This document shows positions 38,796 through 51,900 of a stretch of DNA of 64,000 nucleotides, piece after piece. Numbering within the stretch: position 1 is the first letter of the stretch; each line of letters opens with the position of its first letter. This stretch comes from Tetrahymena elliotti 4EA (lineage: Eukaryota > Ciliophora > Oligohymenophorea > Hymenostomatida > Tetrahymenidae). The translations under genes and the position numbers were made by a program. The notes beneath the pieces were generated by a model. It did not search any database and was not told the origin of the DNA. It saw nothing but the letters and a program-made list of their open reading frames with translations. The stretch covers positions 620,001-684,000 of the forward strand of contig JH720322.1 in NCBI GenBank assembly GCA_000231825.2. Reading direction: 5' to 3'.

Positions 38796-40608
38796 ATGAA
38801 ATCTCATCAAGATTTATCTAAGGTGTTGTAAGAAATTAAGACATATAAAAACATTAGTATAGTAGGAACTAGCAAAGGATGCGGTGTTACATCTTTGACT
38901 AATTTTTTATACAAAAATTATGGATTTAAACCTGAGGGAGATCTTAAGATTTAAGAATTAGAATCAGGTAGAATAACTTTAGCTTTAGAAGATAGAAATA
39001 TTGTAAGCATCGATACTACTAAATAATATTTTTGTGATAAAGAAGGTATTGTAGTAGTATTAGATATCACTGAAAAGAATTTAGATTCAAATGCATTTAT
39101 AAACTTACTATAGATCGTTAAAAAGTTTAAATTAAATATCATATGGTATTTCAACAAAGTAGACAAGGCCATCTTCGACATGTAAAAAAGCAATCCCGAA
39201 GAAGTTTACTAACTTTTAGTAGAAAAAATTGAATAAGCTAATTAGTTAATAGAACAAGCAAATGAAGATTAAAATGATTATATTGAGGAAATAGAGCCAT
39301 CAAGATCAAATGTATTATTTGGATCAGCAGTAGATGGTTGGGCATTCTCATTATTTAACTTTGCACAAGAATACAGCAACAAGCTAAAGATAGAGCCTTA
39401 GAAATTAGTTACTAAGTTTTGGGGTGAAAACTATTATAATTCAGAAGATAAAGTAATAAATTATTTATGATCTCTATAATAATAATATATAAATATTCTC
39501 TAGTCATGGCACATCACTTCTCAAGACTCAAAAAAAGTTAATAGATCTTTTAGTACTTTCATCTTTGATCCTATTTGGAAACTTCATTTATTGATTCGTT
39601 AAGGAAATTTGGATCTTGTTCAAGAACTTGTTAAATAGTTAGGTGTTCAAGTTGATATTTCAAACAAAGTAATTTTTTAGAATTATTTTATTTTAAGCTA
39701 TTTTTAATTGCTTTCGTTAAAAAAATAAGTCTGGAAGAATTTTATTGAGAGTAATTATGTATGCTTGGCTTAATAGTGCAAAATGTATTATAGGAGCAGT
39801 TCAAAAACATATTTTAGGATTCGAAGTAGGTTTATTAGAGTTAAATAGATGGTAGGTTTATAGCAAGCAACTAGAAAAATATTAGGATATATAATCAAAT
39901 ATAATTTATTGTTTTGGTAAAGATGATTTAACAGGATTGACTTTGGCTAAAGTAATTAGGAAAAAGGAAAATAAGATTGCTAAACTTAATGCTTTCTTTA
40001 GTGATTTAATGCAAGGTTCTTAGATTACAACATAAGTAGAAATTACTGGTCTTTTTCAACCTTACTTTTCTAAAAGTCATGCACCCCTTGAATGGAATTA
40101 AGTTCTTGATGGTTAAGTTATACTAATTTAAGCTGATGGTTTGAAAGAAGGTATGATTTTAAGTGAGGAAAAAGAAATTTAATTCTACAAAACATACGGC
40201 TAGTAGTATAAAGAAACTCCCTCTTCTTTATAAAATAAAAACCCTTTCAGTATTTAAAACTATATTCTTGGAACATTTGATAAGCTTAACCCAAAAATTA
40301 AAATGGTTTTGGCTTAAAAAAATGAATTATTTTTAAGCTTCGATGAGTTAGCAGAAAATCTGATTCAAAAAAATGATTTTACAAAGTAGGATGTTTCTTC
40401 AATTGTTTGTATTAAGAATGATTGTATTGTTTTGAATTACTCCAAAAATTCACAAAATAATAGTATATTTAAGAGTTTTGAGAAGGCAATTGAGCTATCA
40501 AATATTAAAGGTTTAAGAATTGAAATAGAACAAATAAACGATAAGGCAGCTATTAATGAAGATGAATTAGTTAATTCTCTTATTAATGAATTAAAAAGTT
40601 ATGTTTGA
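38796..40608 (+). CDS. Diverged EF2/EFL1-like translational GTPase relative, nucleotide site degenerate
   Basis: 566 residues in three exons; introns 39453-39503 and 39669-39729 fit in phase; TGA 40606-40608. Family evidence: residues about 173-187 (NVLFGSAVDGWAFSL) match the EF2/EFL1 signature before domain II, followed by FAQEYSNKL, KFWGENYYN, FSTFIFDPIWKLHLLI and ILLRVIMYAWLNSAKCIIGA, all in the order found in EF2/EFL1 proteins. A domain II-like part follows (LAKVIRKKENKIAK ... QITTQVEITGLFQPYF). The G-domain is reduced: the P-loop is GTSKGCGVTS (24-33) with no Lys, the DTPGH motif is DTTKQ (73-77), but NKVD (120-123) survives. Domains IV and V of EF2 are missing; the protein stops after a domain III-like part. 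It is therefore probably not an elongation factor and perhaps not a GTPase. It may be a ribosome-assembly (EFL1/Ria1-type) offshoot or a scaffold. Family call fairly sure, role unknown. Confidence 0.75.
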
Positions 40609-41119
40609 ATAAAATTATTTTGTTGTTAAATTTCGCATTTTATTCTTTTAAAATTTAAATATCTTGAGCATTTATTTCAAATATAGATAAATAAAAATTA
40701 AATGTTTTTTGTGATAATAATTGGGTGAGTTACTTAATATTATCTCCCCCTTCATTTATTAATTGAAGTTCTGAAAATTTAAAGCAAAAAAAACATAAAG
40801 TATTGTTAATTTATTTAAAACTCCTTACTATTTTTTCTTAATGAGATTATTTTATTTCTTACAAATTTTAGTTTACTTGAAAAAAATTAATTTTTATCAA
40901 TTATGCATTGATAAGAAAAAGTTTAGACTCAGAAAATAAGTGCACCACATATGACTTGATGAATATTATTTATATTATTACTTAAGTTTGTGGTTCATTT
41001 AAATTTATAACCAAATTATATAAAACTTAAATTAATTTGAAATACCATATAAATTTTTTATTAGTTCAAAAAAAGGCAATCATAATATTTAACCAATTTT
41101 AGACCTAGAATAAATAAAT
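40609..41119. other. Spacer between convergent genes
   Basis: About 500 AT-rich bases between two facing stop codons; 3' UTRs only, nothing else seen. Confidence 0.55.
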
Positions 41120-42132
41120 TCATGAATTTGTTTTATCATTTTTTTTGGGATAATTATTTTAACTATCGAGTTCAGTAAGTAATTTAGATTTTGCATATTT
41201 TGAAGATTTAAAAAATATAGATTAGTTCTTAAGCATTTTTTACTACATTTCATTGCTTAAATCGAGTTCATCATATTTCTTCCAATCACTTTCAAAGACA
41301 TCATTTAAATGATATAAAGGAGGCACTGGAATGTTTTTAAATTCTAATCTATCTATTTATCCTATTTAAGCTTTTTTCATTAGCTATTGATCTCCTTTTA
41401 TCTTGCTTTACATAAATCTTATAAATTAATGACAGTATGGTAGAAAACCTGTTTTTGATAGGAAATTGAGAACTCTTTTAATTCTATAAGCATGTACATT
41501 TTTTGAGAGTGTCTTTTATAGTGTCTATTCTTATCTTTCTTTATAATTGCTAGAAGGAATTAGTTCTCCTGTCATTTGATTCTCAAGCTTTATGCCATAG
41601 TAATCTAATATAAGTTCATATGCAATTATGATTTTTTTGGCCAACTAAATACAGTTTAGATATACAATTAAATATTTAAGTAGAACAAAAGCAAATTTTA
41701 CTTCAGGTGAGTTGATGAACACCTCTGAATCTTAATCGCCTTGCTTTCCTTAGAGACTAGGAAATAAATATTAAATAATTGACTAATCAATTTCTATTTT
41801 ATTATAATCACCTTTCCTATATTATTTATGGTTTATTTTACACATAAGTTTAAAAGAATTATTTACCATGATATATAATCTTCATAAGTGCATTTATTTG
41901 CTTTTATCCTCAGCTTATTCTGATAAAACTAAACAGTAGAACTTTAGCTTTTATTATTTATTCTAGGTGAGAAAGAAAATTATGATTCATCATCATGTAG
42001 AAATAAAAAGTCTTATTTATTAAAGGTGGATTAAACTTTTTCAAAGCTCCTTGAACTAGGTGATAATGACCTATTAGTCATAGGAGTAGAGGCACCTGAT
42101 TTGTAACTATTTAGGTCTAGCTTTTTAATCAT
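41120..42132 (-). CDS. OGFr-domain protein
   Basis: 320 residues; ATG at 42132, one phase-consistent intron 41817-41866 (TG|G makes Trp), TGA at 41122-41120. The first about 80 residues are Ser/Thr/Pro-rich (GASTPMTNRSLSPSSRSFEK). From about residue 80 the sequence follows the conserved region of opioid growth factor receptor (OGFr) proteins: an entry segment (YEDYISW), the IIQYLFPSLQG line (compare IQWLFP), then IAYELILDYYGIKLENQMTG (compare MLDFYGIRLEDKETG), then NYKER, NVHAYRIKRVLNFLSKTGF and HQFIRFM. In animals OGFr binds met-enkephalin at the nucleus; the domain occurs far outside animals, where its role is unknown, so no receptor function should be assumed. The C-terminal about 60 residues are polar. 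Confidence 0.85.
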
Positions 42133-43713
42133 TTCTATTATTTGCTTATAAAAGTTAAATTAACTTACTTTTACAAAAGTAATAATATTAATTAATTTTT
42201 TAATTTAAAAAATCTTATTTTTAATCCATCAATTAACTTTTCTTTACAAATGAGTTCACATTAAGAATTTTTTAATTAGTAGATTCATGATTATTTAATT
42301 AATATTATCATTGAGAGTAATTATCAATTATTCTTACAGCCTTTCAATCTTTAAAATAATGTGTATTCATTAATAAAAAAATATTTTCTAGTGATATGCA
42401 AGGAAAAAGTATTATAAAATATGTTCTATTGATAAGAAAAAAATTACTTAAAAAATATTTTTTAGTGATAAGAAAGGAAATAATAAATAAGAATATCTTC
42501 TTATTTTTTATTTAGAGAAGAGATACATGTTACTTTTGTGTTCAAACAGGTTTTTAAAATACATGATATTAAGAATATTTAATCAAGAAATATGTTAATA
42601 ATTAAATGATATTTCTCAAGTAAATTTGATATTTTTAATGTTGATTTGAATTCCAAATATAGTAATATAATTAATGCTACTTACCTTAATTCCAGTTAAT
42701 AATTTTATCTGAAAGCTAAAAAAAGAGTACTACTAAAAGAAAATTAATTTCAAAATAAAACTTCTTAATTTCTTGAATCATTTTTTCTAGAACTCTTCTT
42801 AATATTTTTTATATGATTGGTATTTGGCCACTCAAAGTAATTAGTAACCTTAATTAATGCTTTTTTTTAAAAAAAGAAAATCAAATTTTTTGTGGTGGAA
42901 GAGCAAAGATTAAAGTGGAAACATTTTTAAATAAATAGGAAAGTAATTGTTTTATCAAAAATATTGATAGTTTTGGCTAAATTTAGGGTTCTCAATTAGA
43001 TTAAAATAAACAAAAGTTGTAAAGTAAAAATAAAAATTAGATCAATTTTTATTTTTGCTTTTTTATTGGTAAATAATTTGCTTAAAAAAATTAAGATAAA
43101 TCACAAAAAGTGAATTTTCTAATTTTATTCTGAAATACATTCTGAAGAAAAATCAATATTTACTAAATCAATACTTGAGAAATTTAGAGAAGGTGTAATA
43201 AAGTCAAAAGAAAAGAATAAAAAAATGAATTTCTTGGTGATAAAATAAATTTTATAATCTACATAGGTTATTGAGAATTTAAAGTATTTACATGAACATG
43301 TGGTAGTAAATATATTTTTAAATTTACTTTGCTAAAAGTTTTTTTTTTTTTAGATAATCTTGTAGAGATTTTGATTTATTTAGAATCACTTAATATTATT
43401 CAGCAAACAAATTGAAAGAAGAAATATCAAGACTAAAAAACTTTCTATTTCTTAACAATAACTATTAAATTTATTTTAAAATATTAAATATTTAATATAC
43501 TTCTTCTAATAAGATATAGTTTCTGAATCAAACACCAACCCATCTTATTTACATTTGACCAGCAAAATAATTTGTATAAAGTTCTATTTTGCACAAGTAT
43601 ATTCTGCTGGAAAGCAACAATTTAGGTTTAGAAGTAATTTAGTAATCATAATTCATTGCTTACACAGAAAACCATATCAAAAATAATCCAATATTTAGTT
43701 ATCAGAAAGAAAT
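42133..43713. other. Divergent intergenic region, about 1.6 kb
   Basis: Shared upstream region of the OGFr-domain gene (minus) and the K+ channel gene (plus). Contains an imperfect 30-base direct repeat (42376-42405 and 42451-42480). The part right of about 43100 could hold 5' UTR or an unrecognised upstream exon of the channel gene; no convincing coding sequence was found there. Confidence 0.5.
42376..42480. repeat. Imperfect 30-base direct repeat
   Basis: AAAATATTTTCTAGTGATAT...GGAAA near 42377 is repeated as AAAATATTTTTTAGTGATAA...GGAAA near 42451, 75 bases later, with a half-similar CTATTGATAAGAAAA between them. A small local duplication upstream of two divergent genes. Confidence 0.45.
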
Positions 43714-46700
43714 ATGGAAAAAAATAACAATTAAATCATGTATGAGGCTAGCTTTAAGAAAGAACATTAGAGTGATTCTATGTTCAATGACTGTCATTAG
43801 TCTTATTAGAGTAAATAAAGTTCTTCAAATTAGATTATTAGTGAAAAGTAGGTTCATGGGCCTATTTTTTCTTAGTAAAAATTTAAGAAAGATATTGATA
43901 AACTTGGTGGTAAAGCATGTGATGAAGAAGTTATGTTTTCACCCTAGCAAGCAATAGAAAAACATTTGAAATTTAACTAAAAAAAGACTATCAGTAGCAA
44001 AAATATTACAAGCGAAAATGAATAAAGAACTGATGAGTAGTTTATACTCAAAAGAAATAGTAGCGGTTCAAAAAGTTTTTTAATGTCTAAAAATATTTCT
44101 ATTAAGAATTAACATGAAGAATCTAATATTTTATAAGGCTCTGATAAATAAATTGATGATTTAAATGACTCATTTGATTTGACGGATAACAAATAAAATA
44201 AGTATGATAGAGATAACAATACCTCAACCAAAAACAGGACATAAACTTTAAAGTTATAAAATCAAACCAGCTAGCAAGCAAATGATGAATAAAATAATAT
44301 TGTTTAAGGTATATTAAGTCTTGGCGTTGGCTCTAATAATCATAAAAAGAGGGGATCGGCAATATTTATTAATTAAAATTTTACTGACTAGAGAAAGCAT
44401 TCAATATTCTCAGCTTATTAGTCTAATGATAATATTTAATTTAGATATAATGAATCATTAAGCCCTTCTAAATTAGCTATATATGATTTAGCTTCTAAAG
44501 GAATGACAAGTGAGCCAGGTACTCCATCGATAGCTAAAAAAGCAAGAAATTATGATCCTGGTGCACAAATGTAGTTGCTTAATTTGAAAAATGCTAGTGC
44601 ATATATGACAGGAGATCTCACAAATGCAGATAAATCACAAGGTGATATGAGTGTTTAAAAATAGGAAGGATTTAAAGGAATATGGAAAAAAAGTTCATTG
44701 TTAATAATAACAATAACAAAGAAATTTATCAACAACCTAAAAGAATTGACAATGAGCTATAAATTCAGTCAAATGAAGTAGCATTACTTTGATCTGATTG
44801 ATGATAAAGCCAATGACTATAAATATTATTAGATCAATGACTAATTCACTAATGATCAACCAAATCAATTTTAGATAGCTTTGTATAAAATCAAATCTAT
44901 CTTCAATAAAAATTTGTACGTCAGTAGAAAAAAAGATGAGAAAAAGAATATTTATAAAGTCATGTTAAATCACTTATTTAATATTGATTTACCTGTTTTA
45001 AAGCCTGATTAGTATATTAAAATTATTTGGGATTGCTTTATATTATTTTTGCTTTTAATCAACCTCTTGTATATTCCTATGAAGATATCCTTTTCTGAAG
45101 TTACCTAGTTTAATGATTATCTTCTCCTTTTTTTTGATGACCTACCCAGTTGGGCATTTTTGTGTGATGTTATTTTGAATTTTAACACTGGCTACTATTC
45201 AAAAGGAGTCATTATCACTGAACGAGCTAAAATTTTTAACCATTATATTAAGGGTCCCTTTTGGGCAGATGCGATTGTTGTAATTCCATTTTTCTTTTCT
45301 TCTGTCCTAAATGTGAAATTTTTGAATATAATCCTTCTTTTAAGAACTAATAAATTACTTAAAATATAATAATCTATTGAGGAATTATTTAATCTGTAGC
45401 AGCTATAAACTTCTATACTCAATTTGGTAAAGCTTATTCTTATGATTATTTATCTGGCTCATATATGTGGATGTTTCTTTTATTATATGCATGTGCTTTA
45501 AATTGAAAATAATGTGAGTCAGTTTACATGGGTAAAAAATTTTAATCTATAAAATTTAAGTTGGTTTAATCTATATATTACTTCAGTATATTGGGCAGTC
45601 ATTACTATGATTACTTTAGGTTATGGTGATATTTATCCTATTACCTTGATAGAAAAAATTTATGTAATTTTTGTCACATTGCTTTCTTGTGGTGTTTTTG
45701 CATACACAGTTAATTCCATAGGTTACATTATTCAAGATATGAATAGAAGCAGCACTTAATTTAAGATTAAAATGAACAGTCTTTCTCTCTTTATGAAAAA
45801 AAGAGATCTTAAGTAATAATTTCTAACATAATTTTTCTATTTCACAAAATACTTCATTTTTTTTACCTTATCTTCATAATTTCTTTCCAGCCAGACTAAC
45901 TTTACTTTCTTTTTACTCATTTTTGAATGATATTTTTCTAGAATTACCAACTTGTTTAAAATAAAAAATCAAATTCGAAATATTTTGCTTGAAGATTTTT
46001 AATTAGGGTTTCTTTATTTAAAATAAAAAAGCAACTTTACATAAATGAAAGTCAAAAAATACTTTTAATATCTGCATGATGAGTAGAATGAAGATAATGA
46101 AGATGGTTAAAAGCTGCTCAATTAATGTAATAGTACATTAAAAAACGAAGTTCTGACTGAAATGTATGGGTAGATTTTAGAATCTAGAAAGGAGTTCCGT
46201 TTAAATTTTTCTAAAGAATTCATCTAAAAGTTGGCACTAAAAATGAGAGAAAGGAGACTAGGCCCAGAAGAAGTAATATTTAAAGAAAATGAATTTTGTA
46301 GGAGAGTGTACTTCGTTATGAGGGGAAACGTTGCTTTACAAAGAACAAGAATAATTAGCCACAATAATTAGGAAAAATAAAAAGAAATCAATATGAAAAT
46401 ACTAAAAAAAGGAGATATTTTTGGTTTAGAGTCATTTTTAACAGGAAGTGAAACAAACGTTTGTGCAAAAGCTCAGAACGTTGTTTAGCTTGTTTATTTA
46501 AGAGATGAAGATTTTACTTAAGTTATTTAAGAATTTAAAGCTGATAAAGAAACTTACTTAATGATAAAAGATAAACTAAATCTATAAAAAGCATGCAGAG
46601 GATCTGGTATTAGTTGTACTCTCTGTGACTCATTTTCTCATTAATTTTTAAATTGCCCCTATATGAGTTACTAACCAAACTAAAGAAAACTATTTGTTCA

Positions 46701-48149
46701 ATATATAAAAGATTAGGTTTAACAAAGAAAAGAACATATCAGAGTTAAGAGAAAATTCAACTATAATACAAAAGATCACCTGTCTATAATTTAAGAGGCA
46801 TTTATTAGATTTCTTTTTGAGTATAATCCATATGAAACTCTAAATGAATTGCTTGAATAAATATAAATACTAGATGATGAAGGTGCTCTAGAATAAATTG
46901 ATGTTCCCGAAATGATTACAAAATATATGAAAGATCCTTAAGAATTTGAAGACATTGAAGATCTCAATGATGATTATGAAATAGACTAATACATAAGTAG
47001 ATTTTAATCTGTATGTTTACAATAATTTTTATTTTTCATTTTTATTTATTAGGAAATTCTAACAACGATCCTTATTCTAATAATAATCTCGTGAATGAAA
47101 ATTACGATGATAGTGTAAGAATTAGGAGAGCTACAGTTGAATCTATTAGCAGGCCTGAAAAATAAATAGATATTATTAATGGAGGTCAAGTACTCAATAC
47201 TTTTATCAGGGTTAGCTCTCTTAAAGTAAATAAATCAGATAATACATAACTAGAAGTACCTAGAAAAGAAGAAAGAAAAAGTAGTTTTAGGAAATAGACG
47301 TAATTTTCAACTCGCGATTAAGTAATTCTAATTAATTAAGATGATACAACTCCAAAGAGAATGAGATTAGTAAATAATTCAGATACTGGCAGTATGAAAT
47401 AAATTAATAGTGAGAATATTATTTAAACACCTATTTTGACACACAATGTACCTAATTCACCATAGTTGGAGAAAACTAGATAATACTATAGGAGTTATAG
47501 AAGCTATAAAGATGATGAAGAATCTTTAGATAAGTAATATCCCCATAGTAACTATGGACCAAACAGCCAAGTTAGTATCTACTAGCTAGATAATAATATC
47601 AGAACAGTGTCAATCAAAAGTAACAAAAGTCATCATTTTGAAAGTAAGAGAGATATAGAAATTAACTAAAATACAAACTATGTTCCTCCAGGAAGTAGTA
47701 TGGTATAACAAATGAAAGATTTTATGATTATTCCAAATTTCGATAAGGCTCATCAATGGAATGTATATTTGCCACATAATAATCTAGACACCGTTTTAAA
47801 TAAGTATTAAGCTCAGATAGAAAAAAAGATAAAAGAAAAAAGAAAACATAAACGCAGAACTAATAGAAATCATTCATAAAAATATAAGTAAATGCAGATG
47901 CTCTTTTCTAATATTTAGGCCAAAAATTAACAAAAAAATAATACAAAAATACTAACTAGAAATCAATAAACTAAACAAAGTTTTGTTAGTCATAAAGAAA
48001 GTTCTTTAAATCCTATTTCTAGAAACTAATCGCAATTAATGTTAGCTAGTCCTAGAAACGAAAACAGAGAACCATCTAGATCCATGCTAAGTTAAATGGA
48101 TTTTCCTTCAGAATTACCGATACAAGGCAGCAGCATTTAACATAACTGA
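43714..48149 (+). CDS. Voltage-gated / cyclic-nucleotide-type K+ channel with CNBD
   Basis: 1,416 residues; introns 45813-45941 and 46997-47052 fit in phase; TGA 48147-48149. ATG 43714 is the first in-frame Met; another lies at 43738. Residues 1 to about 420 are Ser/Gln/Asn-rich and cytosolic. Six TM segments follow (S1 about 437-457, IIWDCFILFLLLINLLYI). S4 is short of charges (FLNIILLLRTNKLLKI: one Arg, two Lys before the linker). The pore loop is VYWAVITMITLGYGDIYP, with the K+ filter TLGYGD at 634-639. A C-linker leads to a cyclic-nucleotide-binding domain about 780-910 (FKENEFCRRVYFVMRGNVAL, GDIFGLESFLTG). Where nucleotide-binding CNBDs have Arg in the phosphate cassette, this one reads TNVCAKA, so cAMP/cGMP binding is doubtful. 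Directly after the CNBD is a CCHC knuckle: C925, C928, H933, C938. The tail is long, basic and disordered. In ciliates such channels sit in cell or ciliary membrane and set beating responses; localisation here is inferred. Confidence 0.93.
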
Positions 48150-48959
48150 CCTCCCTTTAAAATAATAATGAAATATAATATAAAAAATCAATGTAAATAG
48201 CTAAACAATCATTTCTTTAAAAATAAATTTTTTCTATTTTTAAAAAACTGTCAATTGGAAACTTTTATTATAAAATTAAAAATATAAAGTAAAAAACATT
48301 ATTTAAGTCCTTGTCTTTTAAATTAAACCTTATTGTATTAAATTTTCTCTAATCATTCAAAGGTCTTTTGATATTTAAATTTTTTTATTTTCTAAATTAG
48401 ATTAATAATTTAAGTCGAATTAACATCAATTATCAATTAGTTTTTAAGATTATCCAATAGTTTTTTGTGATAATCAAATAGATAATTTAAGTATTTTCTA
48501 ATAATGTTTTGACACATTTTCTCAAAATTAAATAAATTGATTACTTGTTTTTATTTGGTTTTTGTCATGATCTATTATTGATCTAAATAAAAATTTGTGA
48601 GGTTAATAATTTACCATTTTAATATATTAAAAAATTTATGCTCAAATAGTTCTATATTATCTGAAATCCAAGTATTTTCTTTAGTTTCAAAAATTTAGAT
48701 TTATTTGTTCACAAATAAAAAAAAATATTGGTAAAGTAAGAAATATAATTTTAATTGCTTATGTAAAAGAAGAATTAAGATAAAAACAGTTTAATAATTA
48801 TTTAGTTATTTATAAGTAAATAATATAGTTATATAATTATAATATATTAAAGATAATTTTTAAAATAAATTTATTCACTTTAATCTAATTGAAGGAATAT
48901 ACTGTTATTTCTAGTTGAGGAATAATTAAAGATTCAATTAATCTTTTTTTTATTATTTA
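48150..48959. other. Spacer between convergent genes
   Basis: About 800 AT-rich bases between two facing stop codons. No gene, RNA or repeat recognised. Confidence 0.55.
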
Positions 48960-51900
48960 TCAAAGAGAATCTTTGTGTGGTTTTTATTGCTTCTTAGAGA
49001 GATTTGGTGTTTATTAAATAAATAAATTAGTCATTTTTATCAAGTTTTTATCATTCTCTATTCTTTATCTGAATAAATCATTTGTTAGACTTTGATATTC
49101 ATCATTTTAATTTTCTTATTTTTAATCTGATCCTTTATTGCAAGAATTTACATTAATTTAGAAATTTTAGCTTGAAATTGGTTTATCTTGAAAATCTATT
49201 GAGTTTGTTTGAGATGAGCTTCCAAATATTTTGTTTATTGTGCCCTTTTTTTATATCTCAGGTGACAAATTATTGAAAGTCTTAGAAATTCCCTATGAAC
49301 GTAACATAGGATTGGAACTATTTTTTATAGGAGACGGCCTAAAGAAATTTTAATGGGTAGAAAATGCCATAGCTTAAGTAGGGTTACTGTTAATTTGCTT
49401 TGGCTAAATCTAGAGATTGGTTTTGCTTTCTAATAGTTAAGCAGTTTGTAGGTTAGAACCATAATGTAATTTATCTTAAAAATGTGTCTAAAGAGAATTT
49501 TATCTTTTAACATATTATTTCTTTTAATAAATAGGCTATGTCTATGCTTCTTCTATATAATGGCGATGAGATTAGAAGTCTTTATGAGGGTGAGTATTTT
49601 CTGCTGTGCTTTGTAATTGAATTTTTAATGGAGAAGATAATTTGTAACTTTCCTCCTAATAATTAATTTAATAATCAGTCTTTGGTTCTTCATCTTAACA
49701 AGTTTCCAGCTCTACAGCAGACTAAGTCCTTTTGTATTTGTTAGGGCTTCTCTTCTCAGGAGATATCAGCTATTACTTACTATTCTACTCCTTAATCTTG
49801 TTCAAATCAAATTTATAGGATGATGCAGTATTCTAGTTACTTCTGAAAATATTGACTTTAATTATATCCGATTTAGGTTATTTTTACATTTTTTCTGAGT
49901 AACCTTTACTTGTAAGTAAATGCTCAGTATATTAATACTCTGTATTTAAATCTTCTTGAGTAAATTCAGGTACAGATTTTAAATTTGGCTTATTAAATTG
50001 TAGTTTTTAATGTGGTTTTTCTGAGATATTATTAGTTCTGAGAAACTCCACTTATCTTTCTTTGGAACCTAGAATACCTGGATTTTGTATTAAGAAAGAT
50101 TTTATTGAAGGATCAAGAACATGCTTAGCCAAACTTTCTTAAATTGTTGAATAACTATTCAAGCTTCCTTGCTAATTTGTATAATTTTTATAAAAAACTC
50201 CTTTCATATTTTTGAAAAATTATTTAGTAAATGTTTCTAAAAATATTGTTTTTTTAACAGGTTTTATTGTAGAACTCATTTTTGGTACATTAATTGCTGA
50301 GTTCAGTGGAGGTACATATACTAAATTACCAGAGCTTGATTCTATTAAAGTTTTACATTTTTTAGAGGATGCTGGCTAGTTTCCATCACTTTACCCAGAT
50401 AGGCTACTAGTATGAGATGATCTTTAGTGGCCTTAATTTTCTAGCTCTATTTTTTAAATTTGTTCCTAAACCATAAGTTCTCTTTTAAGTTTATCTTTTT
50501 GTATCAAAAAAGGGTTATTTTAGTGAGATCTATCAGCTTCTTAACTAAGAAGACCATTTTATCCCATTTTGTTTAAAAGTTCAATAGAAGGTGGAAGTTT
50601 AATATTAGGGTCTGATTTTGAAGCTTTTTTCTTCAAAAGTGGAGGATTACTAGTTAGGCTGGTAATATTATCTTAGTTGCTTTGATGTTAACTTAAATTT
50701 TGTTATTTTTAAGTCGAAGTCATGCTAAGTAATCCTGAATTGTTCTATGAAATAGAAGTTTAAAAGAATGGATCACTAACTTTTAGTAGATTATTTTCAC
50801 TAAACTTAGGCTTATGGTGAATTTATGTATTCTTTGAAATAAATCTAGCTACTTACTACTATTTTATGCTTTAGCTTTTGCTACTTCTCTAAGTATTAGG
50901 TTGAGAATTTGAAGCAATAGCAGCAATATTATTAGACCCTCCTTATATTTAATTAGCCTAACCTTGACCTTACTAGTTTTTCAAAGCTTTTTTAAGCTCG
51001 TTTTCAAAGATTGTATGGATAGAAGGTGGGTTTTCTACTTTACAAATATCATTCTTAAAATTAAATAAATCAATTTTTTTCAGACTAGGATTTGAAAAAG
51101 TTTTTATTTTTTCAGTTATCATCTCAGCTGCAAAAAGAGGGGCATTGTCTTTTTTATTTTTATCAAAATTATTTAAATCATAGAGTTTAGCTGATTTTTC
51201 TATAAGAACTTGCTTTTTGCTTGCTTTCATAAAATCGTCAATGTTAATGCAATCTTTTTCAACTAGTTTACGCTTTGCTCTTAAAGGATTTTTAGGTGTA
51301 GCACCTTCCTCGTTGTTTTCAAAGAAGTAGTTTTTATATTTTTAAATATTTTCTTAGATGAGCTTCACTCTCTGAATGAAACGCTCTTCCTTCATCTGTA
51401 AGTTCTTTTTGAGATAGATTTCAGAACTTGAATTAGCTAGCAAACTTAACCCAAAAATATTTTTCCTAATAATTAAAAGAATGCCTCCTCCATAACTATT
51501 ACATTTGACTGTAAAAGTTCTTTTTTATTTCTTCATCACATCTTCCTCTCCAAAGATTTAATTTTAACCAAGAGTGTAGAGCTTTTGTTCATAAAAATTG
51601 TTTAGATTAAAATATATTTATTTAAAAAAATACCTAAAAGAGCTTGTTCTTTGGCTGGTTATTAATCATTTTTGGAGTAGCACTGTCATCTTTACTGGGA
51701 AAAAGAAATGCTTAATTTTTTTATTTTATTTTTTTACTAGTTAAGGGGGCTTAGGAAGATTCAATTTATTCATCTGAATCTTTTGTAATTTAATTTAGAG
51801 ATTTATACTGTTTTATATCAATTTTAAAATAATCTTAATCATCTCCTTCAATGTCATCAATATAATTTAAAGAATCATTTTATTCAACTTTTTTAATTGA

